This document shows positions 10,944 to 20,184 of a stretch of DNA of 64,000 nt, piece after piece. Source of the stretch: an uncultured Bacteroidales bacterium (GTDB lineage Bacteria; Bacteroidota; Bacteroidia; Bacteroidales; UBA4417). Position 1 is the stretch's first letter. Every line of letters begins with the position of its first letter. The translations under genes and the position numbers were made by a program. Below the pieces are notes generated by a model. It saw only the letters and a program-made list of their open reading frames with translations, had not been told where the DNA came from and did no database searches. The stretch is taken from NCBI GenBank assembly GCA_903879715.1, contig CAIRMR010000077.1, positions 27,239-91,238 on the forward strand. The letters run 5' to 3'.

Positions 10944-11408
10944 CTATTTGGTTAGATAAATCAATGCAGATATTTTTTCAAGATAGGTACGATCTGTTTC
11001 ATCAAATGAATTTAATGAATCGCTGTCAACATCCATAACGGCAAGAATATTGTCCTCATTATCCCGAACCGGAACAACTATTTCGGAACTGGCGCGTGAA
11101 TCACAAGCTATATGGCCGGGAAATTTATGTACATCGGGCACTATTATGCTTTTATTTTGCTCCACAGCTGCAATACAAACGCCTGTATCTTGTAATACCT
11201 GGCAGGCAACGGGACCCTGGTATGGCCCAACGATCATTTTGTCATCGTGAAGAAAGTAAAATCCACACCAGAAAAAATAGTCGAACTTATGGCTCAACAC
11301 GGCAGCAATAGTTGCCATCCTGGCTACAGGATCATTGGTTTTGGTAAGTAAATCCTCAAGCTGTTTGATAATCCGCTGATAACGGCCTTCTTTTTTTGAT
11401 TTATCCAT
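10944..11408 (-). CDS. GAF-domain free methionine-(R)-sulfoxide reductase-like protein
   Basis: FFWCGFYFL...GPYQGPVACQVLQDTGVCIAAV...VPDVHKFPGHIACDSRASSEIVVPV; the three cysteines of the fRMsr family are present. Confidence 0.88.
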   Translation of the reverse strand: MDKSKKEGRYQRIIKQLEDLLTKTNDPVARMATIAAVLSHKFDYFFWCGFYFLHDDKMIVGPYQGPVACQVLQDTGVCIAAVEQNKSIIVPDVHKFPGHIACDSRASSEIVVPVRDNEDNILAVMDVDSDSLNSFDETDRTYLEKISALIYLTK

Positions 11409-11527
11409 CCGTTAAAAAATAGCCGACAAAGATACAAACTTAGAATGGGAATTCTAATATTACTTTCACTCCCCAAATTCCTGTAAAAAGCCTGATTATC
11501 CGAATATAAAATAATACCTGAAGCAAA

Positions 11528-12844
11528 CTATTTAACCACAAGTTTCACAGCATCAGAATAATTTCCGGAATCAACATTTACAAAATATATTCCGGATAAA
11601 AGATTTAACTGCATCGAATTTTGAATTGTGCCTGCCATTATTTTCTCATGCATCAGCCTTCCGTTTATGTCAAAAATTCTGACATGGCGGGACCCTGTTG
11701 CTGTACTGAATTCAAAATTTAAAACTCCGCCTGCACATGGATTTGGATAAATGTTGAAATCCGAAAGAGCTGGTGAATGACTTAATCCGGTTGTATTTGT
11801 CAGGAATGCATTTAAAGCAACAGTTGGTTTTCCACTCGAACTCCAGCAACTCAAAGGATATCCTCCGGTCCAGTTTCTTTCGCCTTGTGGCTCCCAGTAA
11901 ATTACACCCAGGCCTTTGCCTGCCGGCACCGCCAGGGTTTTTCCGATCACAGCTACAAGCATATTATACGTATCCTGAGCCTGGGTATCAAGTCCACCCA
12001 CTTCTACTACCATAACTTCTTTGCCATACCTCGCCGCCATATCATTCATATTATTCGCAAGGTAGTTTATTGATAAATTATAATCTTTATGGCCTGTAGG
12101 CGATATCCAATACGGATAATAGGATAATCCGATAATATCATACCGTACTCCCTGAGTTTTGGCATTATCAAAAAACCACCTGAACTTGCTATTCTCATTG
12201 CCTCCTTCCAGGTGAATCACTACTTTTATTGAGCTATCTACAGCTTTGGCTGCATCGTATCCCTTATTGAGCAATTGGCCCAAATTTGTCCAGTTAGAGG
12301 AACTTCCATCAGGCCATAACATTCCACCCGCAATCTCGTTCCCTATCTGGGCCCATGCCGGTGTAACTCCGCATTGTTTAAGTGTATCCAGAACCTCAAA
12401 AGTGTGGGTATAAACATCTGTAAGTAATTGATTGAAAGTATGACTGGCCCATGCTGCTGGTTTTGCCTGATGCCCGGGGTCTGCCCATGTGTCACTGTAA
12501 TGGAAATCAATCATCACCCTAATTCCCATGGCCTGCGCCCGCATCGCCATAACTACTGTTTCCTTTTTACTGCAATGCCCGCTGGTTTTATCATTCGACG
12601 GATTTACCCATACCCGTAACCGAATTGTATTGATCTCTTTGTCTTTAAGTATCTGTAGACAGTTAGTCTGTACACCGGCATTGTTATAGAATTTAAAGCC
12701 GGTAGCTTCCATTTGTGGCAGCCAGCCAATATCAGCGCCTTTTACAAACTGGGCTTTCACAGTGTCGGAAATTACATTAGCCAGGAAAATAAAACAGAGT
12801 ATGTATATGCGTTTAAAAGTGTATGAAAACAGGCGTTTTTGCAT
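11528..12844 (-). CDS. arabinogalactan endo-beta-1,4-galactanase (GH53) with T9SS sorting domain
   Basis: FVKGADIGWLPQMEATGFKFYN...NTIRLRVWVNP...VMIDFHYSDTWADPGHQ KPAAW ... QIGNEIAGGMLWPDG; C-terminal IYPNPCAGG...GIYFVNV. Confidence 0.92.
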   Translation of the reverse strand: MQKRLFSYTFKRIYILCFIFLANVISDTVKAQFVKGADIGWLPQMEATGFKFYNNAGVQTNCLQILKDKEINTIRLRVWVNPSNDKTSGHCSKKETVVMAMRAQAMGIRVMIDFHYSDTWADPGHQAKPAAWASHTFNQLLTDVYTHTFEVLDTLKQCGVTPAWAQIGNEIAGGMLWPDGSSSNWTNLGQLLNKGYDAAKAVDSSIKVVIHLEGGNENSKFRWFFDNAKTQGVRYDIIGLSYYPYWISPTGHKDYNLSINYLANNMNDMAARYGKEVMVVEVGGLDTQAQDTYNMLVAVIGKTLAVPAGKGLGVIYWEPQGERNWTGGYPLSCWSSSGKPTVALNAFLTNTTGLSHSPALSDFNIYPNPCAGGVLNFEFSTATGSRHVRIFDINGRLMHEKIMAGTIQNSMQLNLLSGIYFVNVDSGNYSDAVKLVVK

Positions 12845-12965
12845 AAATCATTTTATTTTTTTTCTGCAAAGTTAACAGGAATATAACTCTGTTATAGATT
12901 GATAGCATAATATTTACGGTTACGCATAGCCAGGAACGGGTATCAATAAAGGGCTTTATTGAAAA

Positions 12966-13688
12966 TTAAACCAGAAAGCTTTTATCGATATACCTCTGAA
13001 AATTGACTTTGTATTGATCACTTACAGGGATATATACATTTCCATCAAAAACTATACGGCTGCGCTCAACCACCGAAATCTTTGAAAGGTTGACGATAAA
13101 CGAACGGTGGACTCTCATAAAACGATCCGAAGGCAGATTTTCCTCAATGGATTTCATGCTAAGCATCGTCATTATTGGTTTATCGTTAACCAAATGTATT
13201 TTGATATACTCATGTTGGCTTTCAATGTATTTGATATCATCCAGTTCGATGCGGATAAGTTTATAATCTGATTTTACAAACAAATAATCCGCGTTTGCCC
13301 TGATGCTTTCCTGCTGACTATTTGAGGTTAGATCCATAAGATTTTTAACCTTATTCGCCGCTTTCAGGAAGTTGGTGAATGTGATTGGTTTAAGCAGATA
13401 ATCAACTGCTTCGACCTGGAAACCCTCAACTGCATATTCGCTGTAGGCTGTGGTGAATACAATATAAGGTTTGTTAGTCAGCGATTTTATAAATTCCATT
13501 CCGCTGATATCTGGCATATTAATATCGATAAACAGGAGCTGAACATCGGTTGAGTCCATGATGGTCATAGCCTCAGCGGCACTCCGGCATTCAGCCACCA
13601 ATTCCAGGAAAGGAACTTTCTGGATATACCCCGCTATCTTTTTTACTGCCAGCGGTTCATCGTCAATGGCTATACAACGTATGTTCAT
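12966..13688 (-). CDS. LytTR-type response regulator
   Basis: Receiver (AIDDEPLAVKKI, IDINMPDISGMEF, TTAYSEYAVEGF) plus LytTR DNA-binding domain (FMRVHRSFIVNLSKI). Confidence 0.93.
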   Translation of the reverse strand: MNIRCIAIDDEPLAVKKIAGYIQKVPFLELVAECRSAAEAMTIMDSTDVQLLFIDINMPDISGMEFIKSLTNKPYIVFTTAYSEYAVEGFQVEAVDYLLKPITFTNFLKAANKVKNLMDLTSNSQQESIRANADYLFVKSDYKLIRIELDDIKYIESQHEYIKIHLVNDKPIMTMLSMKSIEENLPSDRFMRVHRSFIVNLSKISVVERSRIVFDGNVYIPVSDQYKVNFQRYIDKSFLV

Positions 13689-14761
13689 ACCGGGATGGTG
13701 AGGTTAACTTCAAATTCATTTTCTTTGTCGGAAATATCCAGTTTGTAATCCTTTTCGTATAACAGAATCAGGCTTTTTTTAATATTCTCCAGCCCAATGC
13801 CCGCATATTCGTCAAATTGATTCGCAACGGTTTTATGTTTGCTGTTTTTAATGATACAATTCAGTGTTTTTTCATGGATCTGTATTTCAAAATAAATATA
13901 GGATTTCTTCGGGTAACTTACTCCATGTTTAAATGCATTTTCGAGCAATGAAATAAACAACATGGGCGGTATTTTAATGTCCGGAATCTGCTCAGGAATC
14001 AAAACCGAAACTTCTACTTCATCCGAATGCCTGAGCTGCATGAGCGAAATAAAACTATAAATAAATTCAATTTCTTTTTTCAGTTCAATGGTATTTTGGG
14101 CCGAATCGTAAAGTAAATACCGCATAAGTGTCGAAAGCCGTTCGACCGCATCCTGCGCTTTTTCCGTATCCATTTCAATAAGTGTATGAATATTGTTTAA
14201 TGTATTCATAAAAAAATGCGGACTTACCTGGTGCTTCAACAGGGCAAGGTTTGTTTTAAGTTGTTCTTTCTCGGCATCTTTCCTCAGTTTCTCTTCACTC
14301 AGCCATTTCGACATCAGTTTAATGGTTGTTCCTGCACCTACTAACAAAATGCAGATAATGAAATTGTCCGCAAAAGCCATAACGGGCGGTTTCCCCATGG
14401 GTTTATTCAACTCAGGCGGAGTTAAACCTTCCGGAGTTGTCACTATTTCAGAACCGGGCTGTCGTGGAGAGCCTGATGGAGCTAACAGGTTAACTGCAAT
14501 CACAATTGCAACAAGGGCCGATACCAAAACAAAGTAAGAGCGGTATTTTTTTTTCAAAAGTAAGCGGGGTACAAGGATATACACATTGACAAGGAAAAGA
14601 ATGAGATATCCAGACAAATGTGCCCAGTTTTTTGTTACCTCGTGCCAGTTGATCTGGCCTGAACTTCGTTCGCTGAAATACGGTACTGAAAAAACGAACG
14701 TCCAAATCAGGAAGTATGACAAAAATTCAATTTTCCGGTTGTCTAAAGAAAGTCCTTTCAT
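13685..14761 (-). CDS. LytS/YehU-type sensor histidine kinase
   Basis: HQVSPHFFMNTLNNIHTLIEMD (His_kinase motif), PPMLFISLLENAFKHG; overlaps regulator start by 4 nt. Confidence 0.92.
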   Translation of the reverse strand: MKGLSLDNRKIEFLSYFLIWTFVFSVPYFSERSSGQINWHEVTKNWAHLSGYLILFLVNVYILVPRLLLKKKYRSYFVLVSALVAIVIAVNLLAPSGSPRQPGSEIVTTPEGLTPPELNKPMGKPPVMAFADNFIICILLVGAGTTIKLMSKWLSEEKLRKDAEKEQLKTNLALLKHQVSPHFFMNTLNNIHTLIEMDTEKAQDAVERLSTLMRYLLYDSAQNTIELKKEIEFIYSFISLMQLRHSDEVEVSVLIPEQIPDIKIPPMLFISLLENAFKHGVSYPKKSYIYFEIQIHEKTLNCIIKNSKHKTVANQFDEYAGIGLENIKKSLILLYEKDYKLDISDKENEFEVNLTIPV

Positions 14762-14783
14762 TCTACAAATGTATGTAACTTCG

Positions 14784-17138
14784 TTAAAACTGTATTTTAT
14801 AAATCACATTCGGAAAGAACCCGAGCTGGTAGGTGGTGCTTATCGACTGGCTTCTTTCATCATAGCTTTGCGAGAAAACGTTTTTATTGTTTGTAATGTT
14901 TTGCAGGTCGATGGCAAACGACTGTGATAGTTTTTTCGTCCGGCTGTTAAGCGTATAACCAAGCTTGAAATCCAAACGGAAGTAATTGGCGTAAAAATCC
15001 GAATATGCATCAGTAGATAATTGTTCGCGGCCAGTTGCGTTGGAAACTTCCAGATTAATAGGGGTATAAGCCCTTCCCCCGGCATTGGTGCATTTGATAT
15101 CGGCTGAGATTTTATTTCGTTTTTCACTTCCTACGCTCCATTCCTTACCTCCCAGAATATTAAAAACATATTTCCCGTTGAATGCGGTGTTTCTTTCCAC
15201 TCCATCGCTTCCTTTGTATTTGGAACTGTAAATGGATGAGGTAAATAATCCATAGTATCCATGGCTGAAAAATTTCTCTATGGTCAGCTCTAATCCGTAG
15301 TTTGTTCCGGTTCCGCTGTTTGCCAGGCTGTCCTCCAGATCAGTTTTAAAACCAGCTCCGGTATTCAGCATGGAGTAGCTACTCGAAAAAGTATTTACAG
15401 GAACGTTGTAGAGATATTGGTAATACGCTTCTGCTTTTAAGCGCCAGTCCTTGATGGGTTGCAAATCGTAACCCAATACAAAATGATGGCTTTTGGTAAA
15501 ATCAAGGTTTTCATTGTTATAAACGTAGGATCCATCTGCAACCTGAGTCTGTAAAAAGTAAACATTAATGGGTTGCATCTGCGAATGAAGTCCATAGCCC
15601 AACGTAAGGCTGCTTTTGCTGTTGACATCATATTTTAATCCCAGACGCGGCTCAACAGACAGCGAATTATTCAGGAAAAACATTTGAGAATGCACACCTG
15701 CATTGAGTGTAAGTTTGTCATTAAAACTATATTTGGCATGCACGTAAGCCTGCGCCAGATTGGTGTAACTGTCATAATCCCAGATCTGTTTCCAATCATC
15801 TGATATTCTTTCTTTTGTCCGGTAATAAAGATTCAACCCGATCAGTTCATCCTGAATACCCACCTTTATAAATAGCTTTGAATTTATTTTTGAATTATAA
15901 CTTGTAGAAAAATTATATCCTGTTTTAGTAACCTTATTGTCCGATTTTGTAAATGTGGAATCGCTCATCCGGTCAACGTCATAATCCGTTTGCCCCGACT
16001 TTGAATAGTTTATTCCAATATTGGAGCTGAAATACGATTTGCTGTTAATCTGTTTGAAATGCTTTACCCCGACAATACCTATTTGACTGCTCAAATCATG
16101 CCCTGCTCCATTTCCATACAAGGAACTTGAGCTCCCACCTTCAATGTTAATGCTGCTTGTTGCCATGATTCCAAACAAGGTAAACTTGCCCAATTTACTG
16201 TTTCCGCTGCTTACATTAAATGATAAATCCTGGTACGAAGGCAATGCCGTGGTGCCTATATCAATACCTACCGCCTGGGCAACGCCTGCCAGTGCATAGC
16301 GGTAACCCACCAGGTACGACGAGCCTTTTGACTTACTGATTGGTCCTTCGGTGGTAGCTTCCAGACCGGTAATCAGTCCTGCCTGCAAAGTGGTTTCCCG
16401 TTTTTGCGTATTCCCGTTTCTGAAACCCAGGTCGAAAACTCCGGCAGTGGCATTGCCATATTCAGCAGGGAAAGCTGAAGTGAGGAAATCGGAACTTTTT
16501 AACAGGTTGGTATTTAATGCGCTCACTGCCCCGCCGGTAGTTCCTACTGTTGCAAAATGGTTGGGGTTTGTAACATTCATCCCATCAATACGCCACAATA
16601 CGCCAACCGGCGAATTGCCACGGATTACGATATCGTTTCTGGAATCGTCGGGAGCGCTTACTCCCGCAAAATTGGCGGCCAGGCGCGCCGGGTCGCTACG
16701 CCCGCCAGCATAGCGGTTCACCTCTTCGGTTGAGAATGTACGGGCGCTTACCGGAACTAAATTATTTATAGTCCCGGCCTTACGGTTAGCGGTTATAATC
16801 ACTTCATTCAGCAGTTTTAAATCCTCTTCCATGGCAATATCCAGCACAACTTCTTTCCCGGAGGTTACCACTACGTTGGAGGCAAAAACATCTTTATAAC
16901 CAATGTACGAAACCTTTATTTCATGCCTGTCAGGTGCCACATCGGGCAAAACATATTTCCCATTTGCGTCGGTTACAGTTCCATTGTTAGCCGTTTTATT
17001 GATTATCTGAACCGTTGCACCAGGAAGGGTGATTTGAGAAAGCTTATCGGTAACAACACCACGTATATTTTGCCTGTTGTTTTGAGCAAAAGTGAGTTGG
17101 GTAATAAAAAAGGGAATTATAAATAAGTATTTTTTCAT
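14784..17138 (-). CDS. TonB-dependent receptor, carboxypeptidase regulatory-like
   Basis: 784 aa; IRGVVTDKLSQITLPGATVQIINKTANNGTVTDANGKYVLPDV; plug DIVIRGNSPVGVLWRIDGMNVTNPNH. Confidence 0.9.
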   Translation of the reverse strand: MKKYLFIIPFFITQLTFAQNNRQNIRGVVTDKLSQITLPGATVQIINKTANNGTVTDANGKYVLPDVAPDRHEIKVSYIGYKDVFASNVVVTSGKEVVLDIAMEEDLKLLNEVIITANRKAGTINNLVPVSARTFSTEEVNRYAGGRSDPARLAANFAGVSAPDDSRNDIVIRGNSPVGVLWRIDGMNVTNPNHFATVGTTGGAVSALNTNLLKSSDFLTSAFPAEYGNATAGVFDLGFRNGNTQKRETTLQAGLITGLEATTEGPISKSKGSSYLVGYRYALAGVAQAVGIDIGTTALPSYQDLSFNVSSGNSKLGKFTLFGIMATSSINIEGGSSSSLYGNGAGHDLSSQIGIVGVKHFKQINSKSYFSSNIGINYSKSGQTDYDVDRMSDSTFTKSDNKVTKTGYNFSTSYNSKINSKLFIKVGIQDELIGLNLYYRTKERISDDWKQIWDYDSYTNLAQAYVHAKYSFNDKLTLNAGVHSQMFFLNNSLSVEPRLGLKYDVNSKSSLTLGYGLHSQMQPINVYFLQTQVADGSYVYNNENLDFTKSHHFVLGYDLQPIKDWRLKAEAYYQYLYNVPVNTFSSSYSMLNTGAGFKTDLEDSLANSGTGTNYGLELTIEKFFSHGYYGLFTSSIYSSKYKGSDGVERNTAFNGKYVFNILGGKEWSVGSEKRNKISADIKCTNAGGRAYTPINLEVSNATGREQLSTDAYSDFYANYFRLDFKLGYTLNSRTKKLSQSFAIDLQNITNNKNVFSQSYDERSQSISTTYQLGFFPNVIYKIQF

Positions 17139-17393
17139 AAATATTTTCTTTTAATTAATTGGTTCTACGAGGAATTGAATGGAATTAAAAGGCCAGAAGA
17201 CCGAAGTCAGAAGAAGGAAGAAAGTGATGATTGGAGATTTATTCCTAATAATGAGAAGCGATTTGAAGAAAAGTAATTGACCAGAAAAGCTCTACTTTCA
17301 TAGAATAAAAAGAAGTTGTCAGGAGAACTTCTGACTTCCGTCTTCGGACTTCAGGCATTTTTAATTCCCCCTTCTAACTGGCAATAGAACCAT

Positions 17394-18344
17394 TTAATTC
17401 AGTTGTTTTGTGCTACCGGCTTCAACCGTAAACGCTTTGCCATTTATTTTCACAAACACGTCTATCGAACTCAAATTGGTAACCATGCTTTTATCCACCG
17501 AGAATTTGAGATTTTTAAAGGCATTCATATAATCCGTTAATCCTATTTGTGTTGTGTAATATATATCCGGATTTTGGGAAACCATTTTGAAAAACTTTTC
17601 CACTTCTGCCCATTTGTTTCCTGGTCCTTCATATTCCCAACTGTGTCCCCAGACATAAAACAGGGCCAATGAGTTCACCTTTAGAAAATCAGTGGTAAGC
17701 TGATAAAATTGAGCTAATTCTCTGCTGTCGTTTGCCGTGTCGTTGGGTATATAATTTGTTTTCCCGAATAAGTGAATAGTGGGTTGCCATTTAAGCATAT
17801 CAACGGGCATACTGAAATTGTATGTATCGCCCACAGTTCTGGCATATTCAATACCTAAACCACTTATTGCCTCGATTACAAAATCATTGGTGTTTCCAAA
17901 TGGATACGACATTCCACGAACGGGATAAGAGGTCAGCCGTTCCAATTCTTTCCTGTCTTCCAGCACTTCATAAATCACATCTACCTTCGACAAAGTAGTC
18001 AGGCTTGGGTGATTTGAAGTATGCCCGGATACTTCGTGTCCTTTGTATAGTTTTTTAATTTCATCTTTGGTGAGATAATCTTTTGTTCCGAGTTTATTGG
18101 AATTGAGATGAAAAGTCCCCACAAGGCCATACTCATTCATCAATTTCACCAAATGTCTGTCGGAAACATTTCCATCATCAAAACTCAAAATCAAAGCTTT
18201 GGGTTTGCCTTGCGGGAAAAGCATTTCTACTGGAGTACTGCTCATTATGGGAGCGGTATTGGTTTGAGCATTTGCTGAATTGATAACGGTTAGCAAAGCA
18301 ACTATTACAATCGTTAGTTTCAGTTTAATTTTCATGATTTTCAT
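17394..18344 (-). CDS. polysaccharide deacetylase (NodB homology) family protein
   Basis: ALILSFDDGNVSDRHLVKLMNEYGLVGTFHLNSNKLG...GHEVSGHTSNHPSLT...RGMSYPFGNTND. Confidence 0.9.
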   Translation of the reverse strand: MKIMKIKLKLTIVIVALLTVINSANAQTNTAPIMSSTPVEMLFPQGKPKALILSFDDGNVSDRHLVKLMNEYGLVGTFHLNSNKLGTKDYLTKDEIKKLYKGHEVSGHTSNHPSLTTLSKVDVIYEVLEDRKELERLTSYPVRGMSYPFGNTNDFVIEAISGLGIEYARTVGDTYNFSMPVDMLKWQPTIHLFGKTNYIPNDTANDSRELAQFYQLTTDFLKVNSLALFYVWGHSWEYEGPGNKWAEVEKFFKMVSQNPDIYYTTQIGLTDYMNAFKNLKFSVDKSMVTNLSSIDVFVKINGKAFTVEAGSTKQLN

Positions 18345-19613
18345 TTATTTAATTGTCCTTACCAGACGTACATAGTTTAATACACGTTCCTCTCCTTCGC
18401 CTGTTCCTACTGTCTTCTTGTCGAAACGCACAGCACCGGCACCGTGAAGGTTTTCTCCGTTTCCATCTTCTGCCTGTCCAAATGCCACATACCAGGCAGA
18501 AGGATATGAACCATTTGCCATTGACATAGCCGAAGTACTTGTCCAATAATAAGGATAGTCTGCCTTTCCTCCATCGTTTAGGATACTAGTACAACTAAAC
18601 AAAGCATTTATTGCTGGGCCTACATTCGCTGTGTTGGTTGCATAAGGCGATCGTTTGTAATCTACAAGACTTTGTAATTCCTTTGTATTAGGTAAACGCC
18701 AATCGTTGTGACCTAGATAATTTGCATTATTCTGCGTTTGCGCATATGCCAAAGCATCTTCCCAATCAATACCCGAACCATTGTCATTTTGTTGCCACAT
18801 CAAGCCGGTAGCTAAATCGGAAATAGTACCATCATTATTGTTTTGAAATAAATTAACACCATAGGAAAGATTACCACGTACACAACGAACCTGATGCTTT
18901 GGACCTACACTGATACTATACGATTTAATATGTCCGGTGCCAAAATTTACACCGAAGGCTAGTTCTGCGCCAGGCGTTTCCCCATTTGCACTTATATTGC
19001 CCATTACTCCGGTATATTTGTCGCTACTCCAAAAAATTGTGTGGCTCAGCTCTTGTTCATCTGTATAGGTAATATCAAAATAATCCGTATCAATATAAGG
19101 CCATCCTACACTTGCATCCCATAAAGAGTAAAGTTCCTTGATGGTCGGTACTCTCCAGTCGCTATAGCCACCGTAGTTTTGTTTGTTTAAATTGTCAACT
19201 ACGGTTTGGATTGAAGCCCAATAATAAGTGCCACTGTCATAAGTTTTCTGCCAAGTTAAGCCGGTAACTTCGTCTTTTACCGTAAGTCCATCGCTGCTTT
19301 TTGTGTAAGCAGGAGTTGTATGGATAAACTGAGCATCCTGACCGAAAAAGGCTTCTCCCATAACAGGTGTGATAATGTTGCCGGCACTGTCCCAGCATTT
19401 GGTTTGACTTGTGCTTATAACCGGATAGCAACCTGCGTAAGCCGCATCACGAGGAACGACTTGTAAATCTCCGGAAACTGTTGAAGTATCATCTTTTTTG
19501 CATCCTGCCAGATTCATAATCAGAAGGATTAAAAAGCCTGTCAAAACTGATATAAGCTTCATTTGATTTGCTTTTGATTTCATTTTGCTTAAAATATTGA
19601 TTTTATTTCCCAT
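18345..19613 (-). CDS. DUF1566 (Lcl C-terminal) domain lipoprotein, two repeats
   Basis: Repeated VTGLTWQKT...YGGYSDWRVPTIKELYSL and ATGLMWQQNDNGSGIDWEDALAYAQTQNNANYLGHNDWRLPNTKELQSLVDY; lipobox NLAGC. Confidence 0.88.
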   Translation of the reverse strand: MGNKINILSKMKSKANQMKLISVLTGFLILLIMNLAGCKKDDTSTVSGDLQVVPRDAAYAGCYPVISTSQTKCWDSAGNIITPVMGEAFFGQDAQFIHTTPAYTKSSDGLTVKDEVTGLTWQKTYDSGTYYWASIQTVVDNLNKQNYGGYSDWRVPTIKELYSLWDASVGWPYIDTDYFDITYTDEQELSHTIFWSSDKYTGVMGNISANGETPGAELAFGVNFGTGHIKSYSISVGPKHQVRCVRGNLSYGVNLFQNNNDGTISDLATGLMWQQNDNGSGIDWEDALAYAQTQNNANYLGHNDWRLPNTKELQSLVDYKRSPYATNTANVGPAINALFSCTSILNDGGKADYPYYWTSTSAMSMANGSYPSAWYVAFGQAEDGNGENLHGAGAVRFDKKTVGTGEGEERVLNYVRLVRTIK

Positions 19614-19743
19614 TAATTTTTGTCTTTTTGTTTTTGTGAAGCAAAAGTATAAGATGTTAACTTATTCATAAAATACAATCACCCAATTGCAAGATTGTAT
19701 CACCCGAAACTGTATTTAGTTCACCGAATGGTTTTATAAAAAA

Positions 19744-19780
19744 GACGTCTTCAGCTACATTATATTTAGCTGAAGACGCC
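19744..19780 (-). terminator. hairpin terminator downstream of the Spy-like pseudogene
   Basis: gacgtcttcagcta / tagctgaagacgcc arms (13 of 14 paired), with A-run on + strand (T-run on - strand) outside the stem. Confidence 0.75.
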
Positions 19781-19813
19781 CGATTCGGATACTTTTCCTT
19801 CTTCTTTCACTAA

Positions 19814-20143
19814 TTATGGCCTGCCTTCTTCCGGGCCTTTCGGACGAGCAGCTTTTTCCAGTTCAAGGTATTTTGTGTATGAAGCTGCGGGAATTGCCAG
19901 CTTCACTTTTTCATCCCTGATTTTTTAAGAACATCAACCTTAGCTTTTTCAGGCCGTGCAGGAGGTGCGGTGGATTTGCTTATCTCAACAAAAAAAACAC
20001 TTGAACGCTTCAATCACTTTCTCATTTCTCAATTTGTTGGGCTTTAGCGGTGGCATCGCCGCATAGGAGCCTGAATACCGGGTGATCTGCCATGTCAGCC
20101 GGAAAGCGTCACGGAGAAGGCGGAAGGATTTGCAGCTCAACAT
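19814..20143 (-). pseudogene. degenerate paralogue of the 21764-22159 Spy-like protein
   Basis: Pieces in different frames align with the intact copy: PLKPNKLRNEKVIEAFKCFF / VEISKSTAPPARPEKAKVDVLKK / IRDEKVKLAIPAASYTKYLELEKAARPKGPEEGRP* versus PLKLDKSQTEKVSAAFKEFFVEMDK..NPPARPEKSKIDVLAKKRDDKIKPVLSKDQFPTYLALEEASRPPMPND. N-terminal half not recognisable. Confidence 0.8.
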
Positions 20144-20184
20144 TTAATGTTAACCGAAGATGCTTTTTGATATTAGCATTTCAA

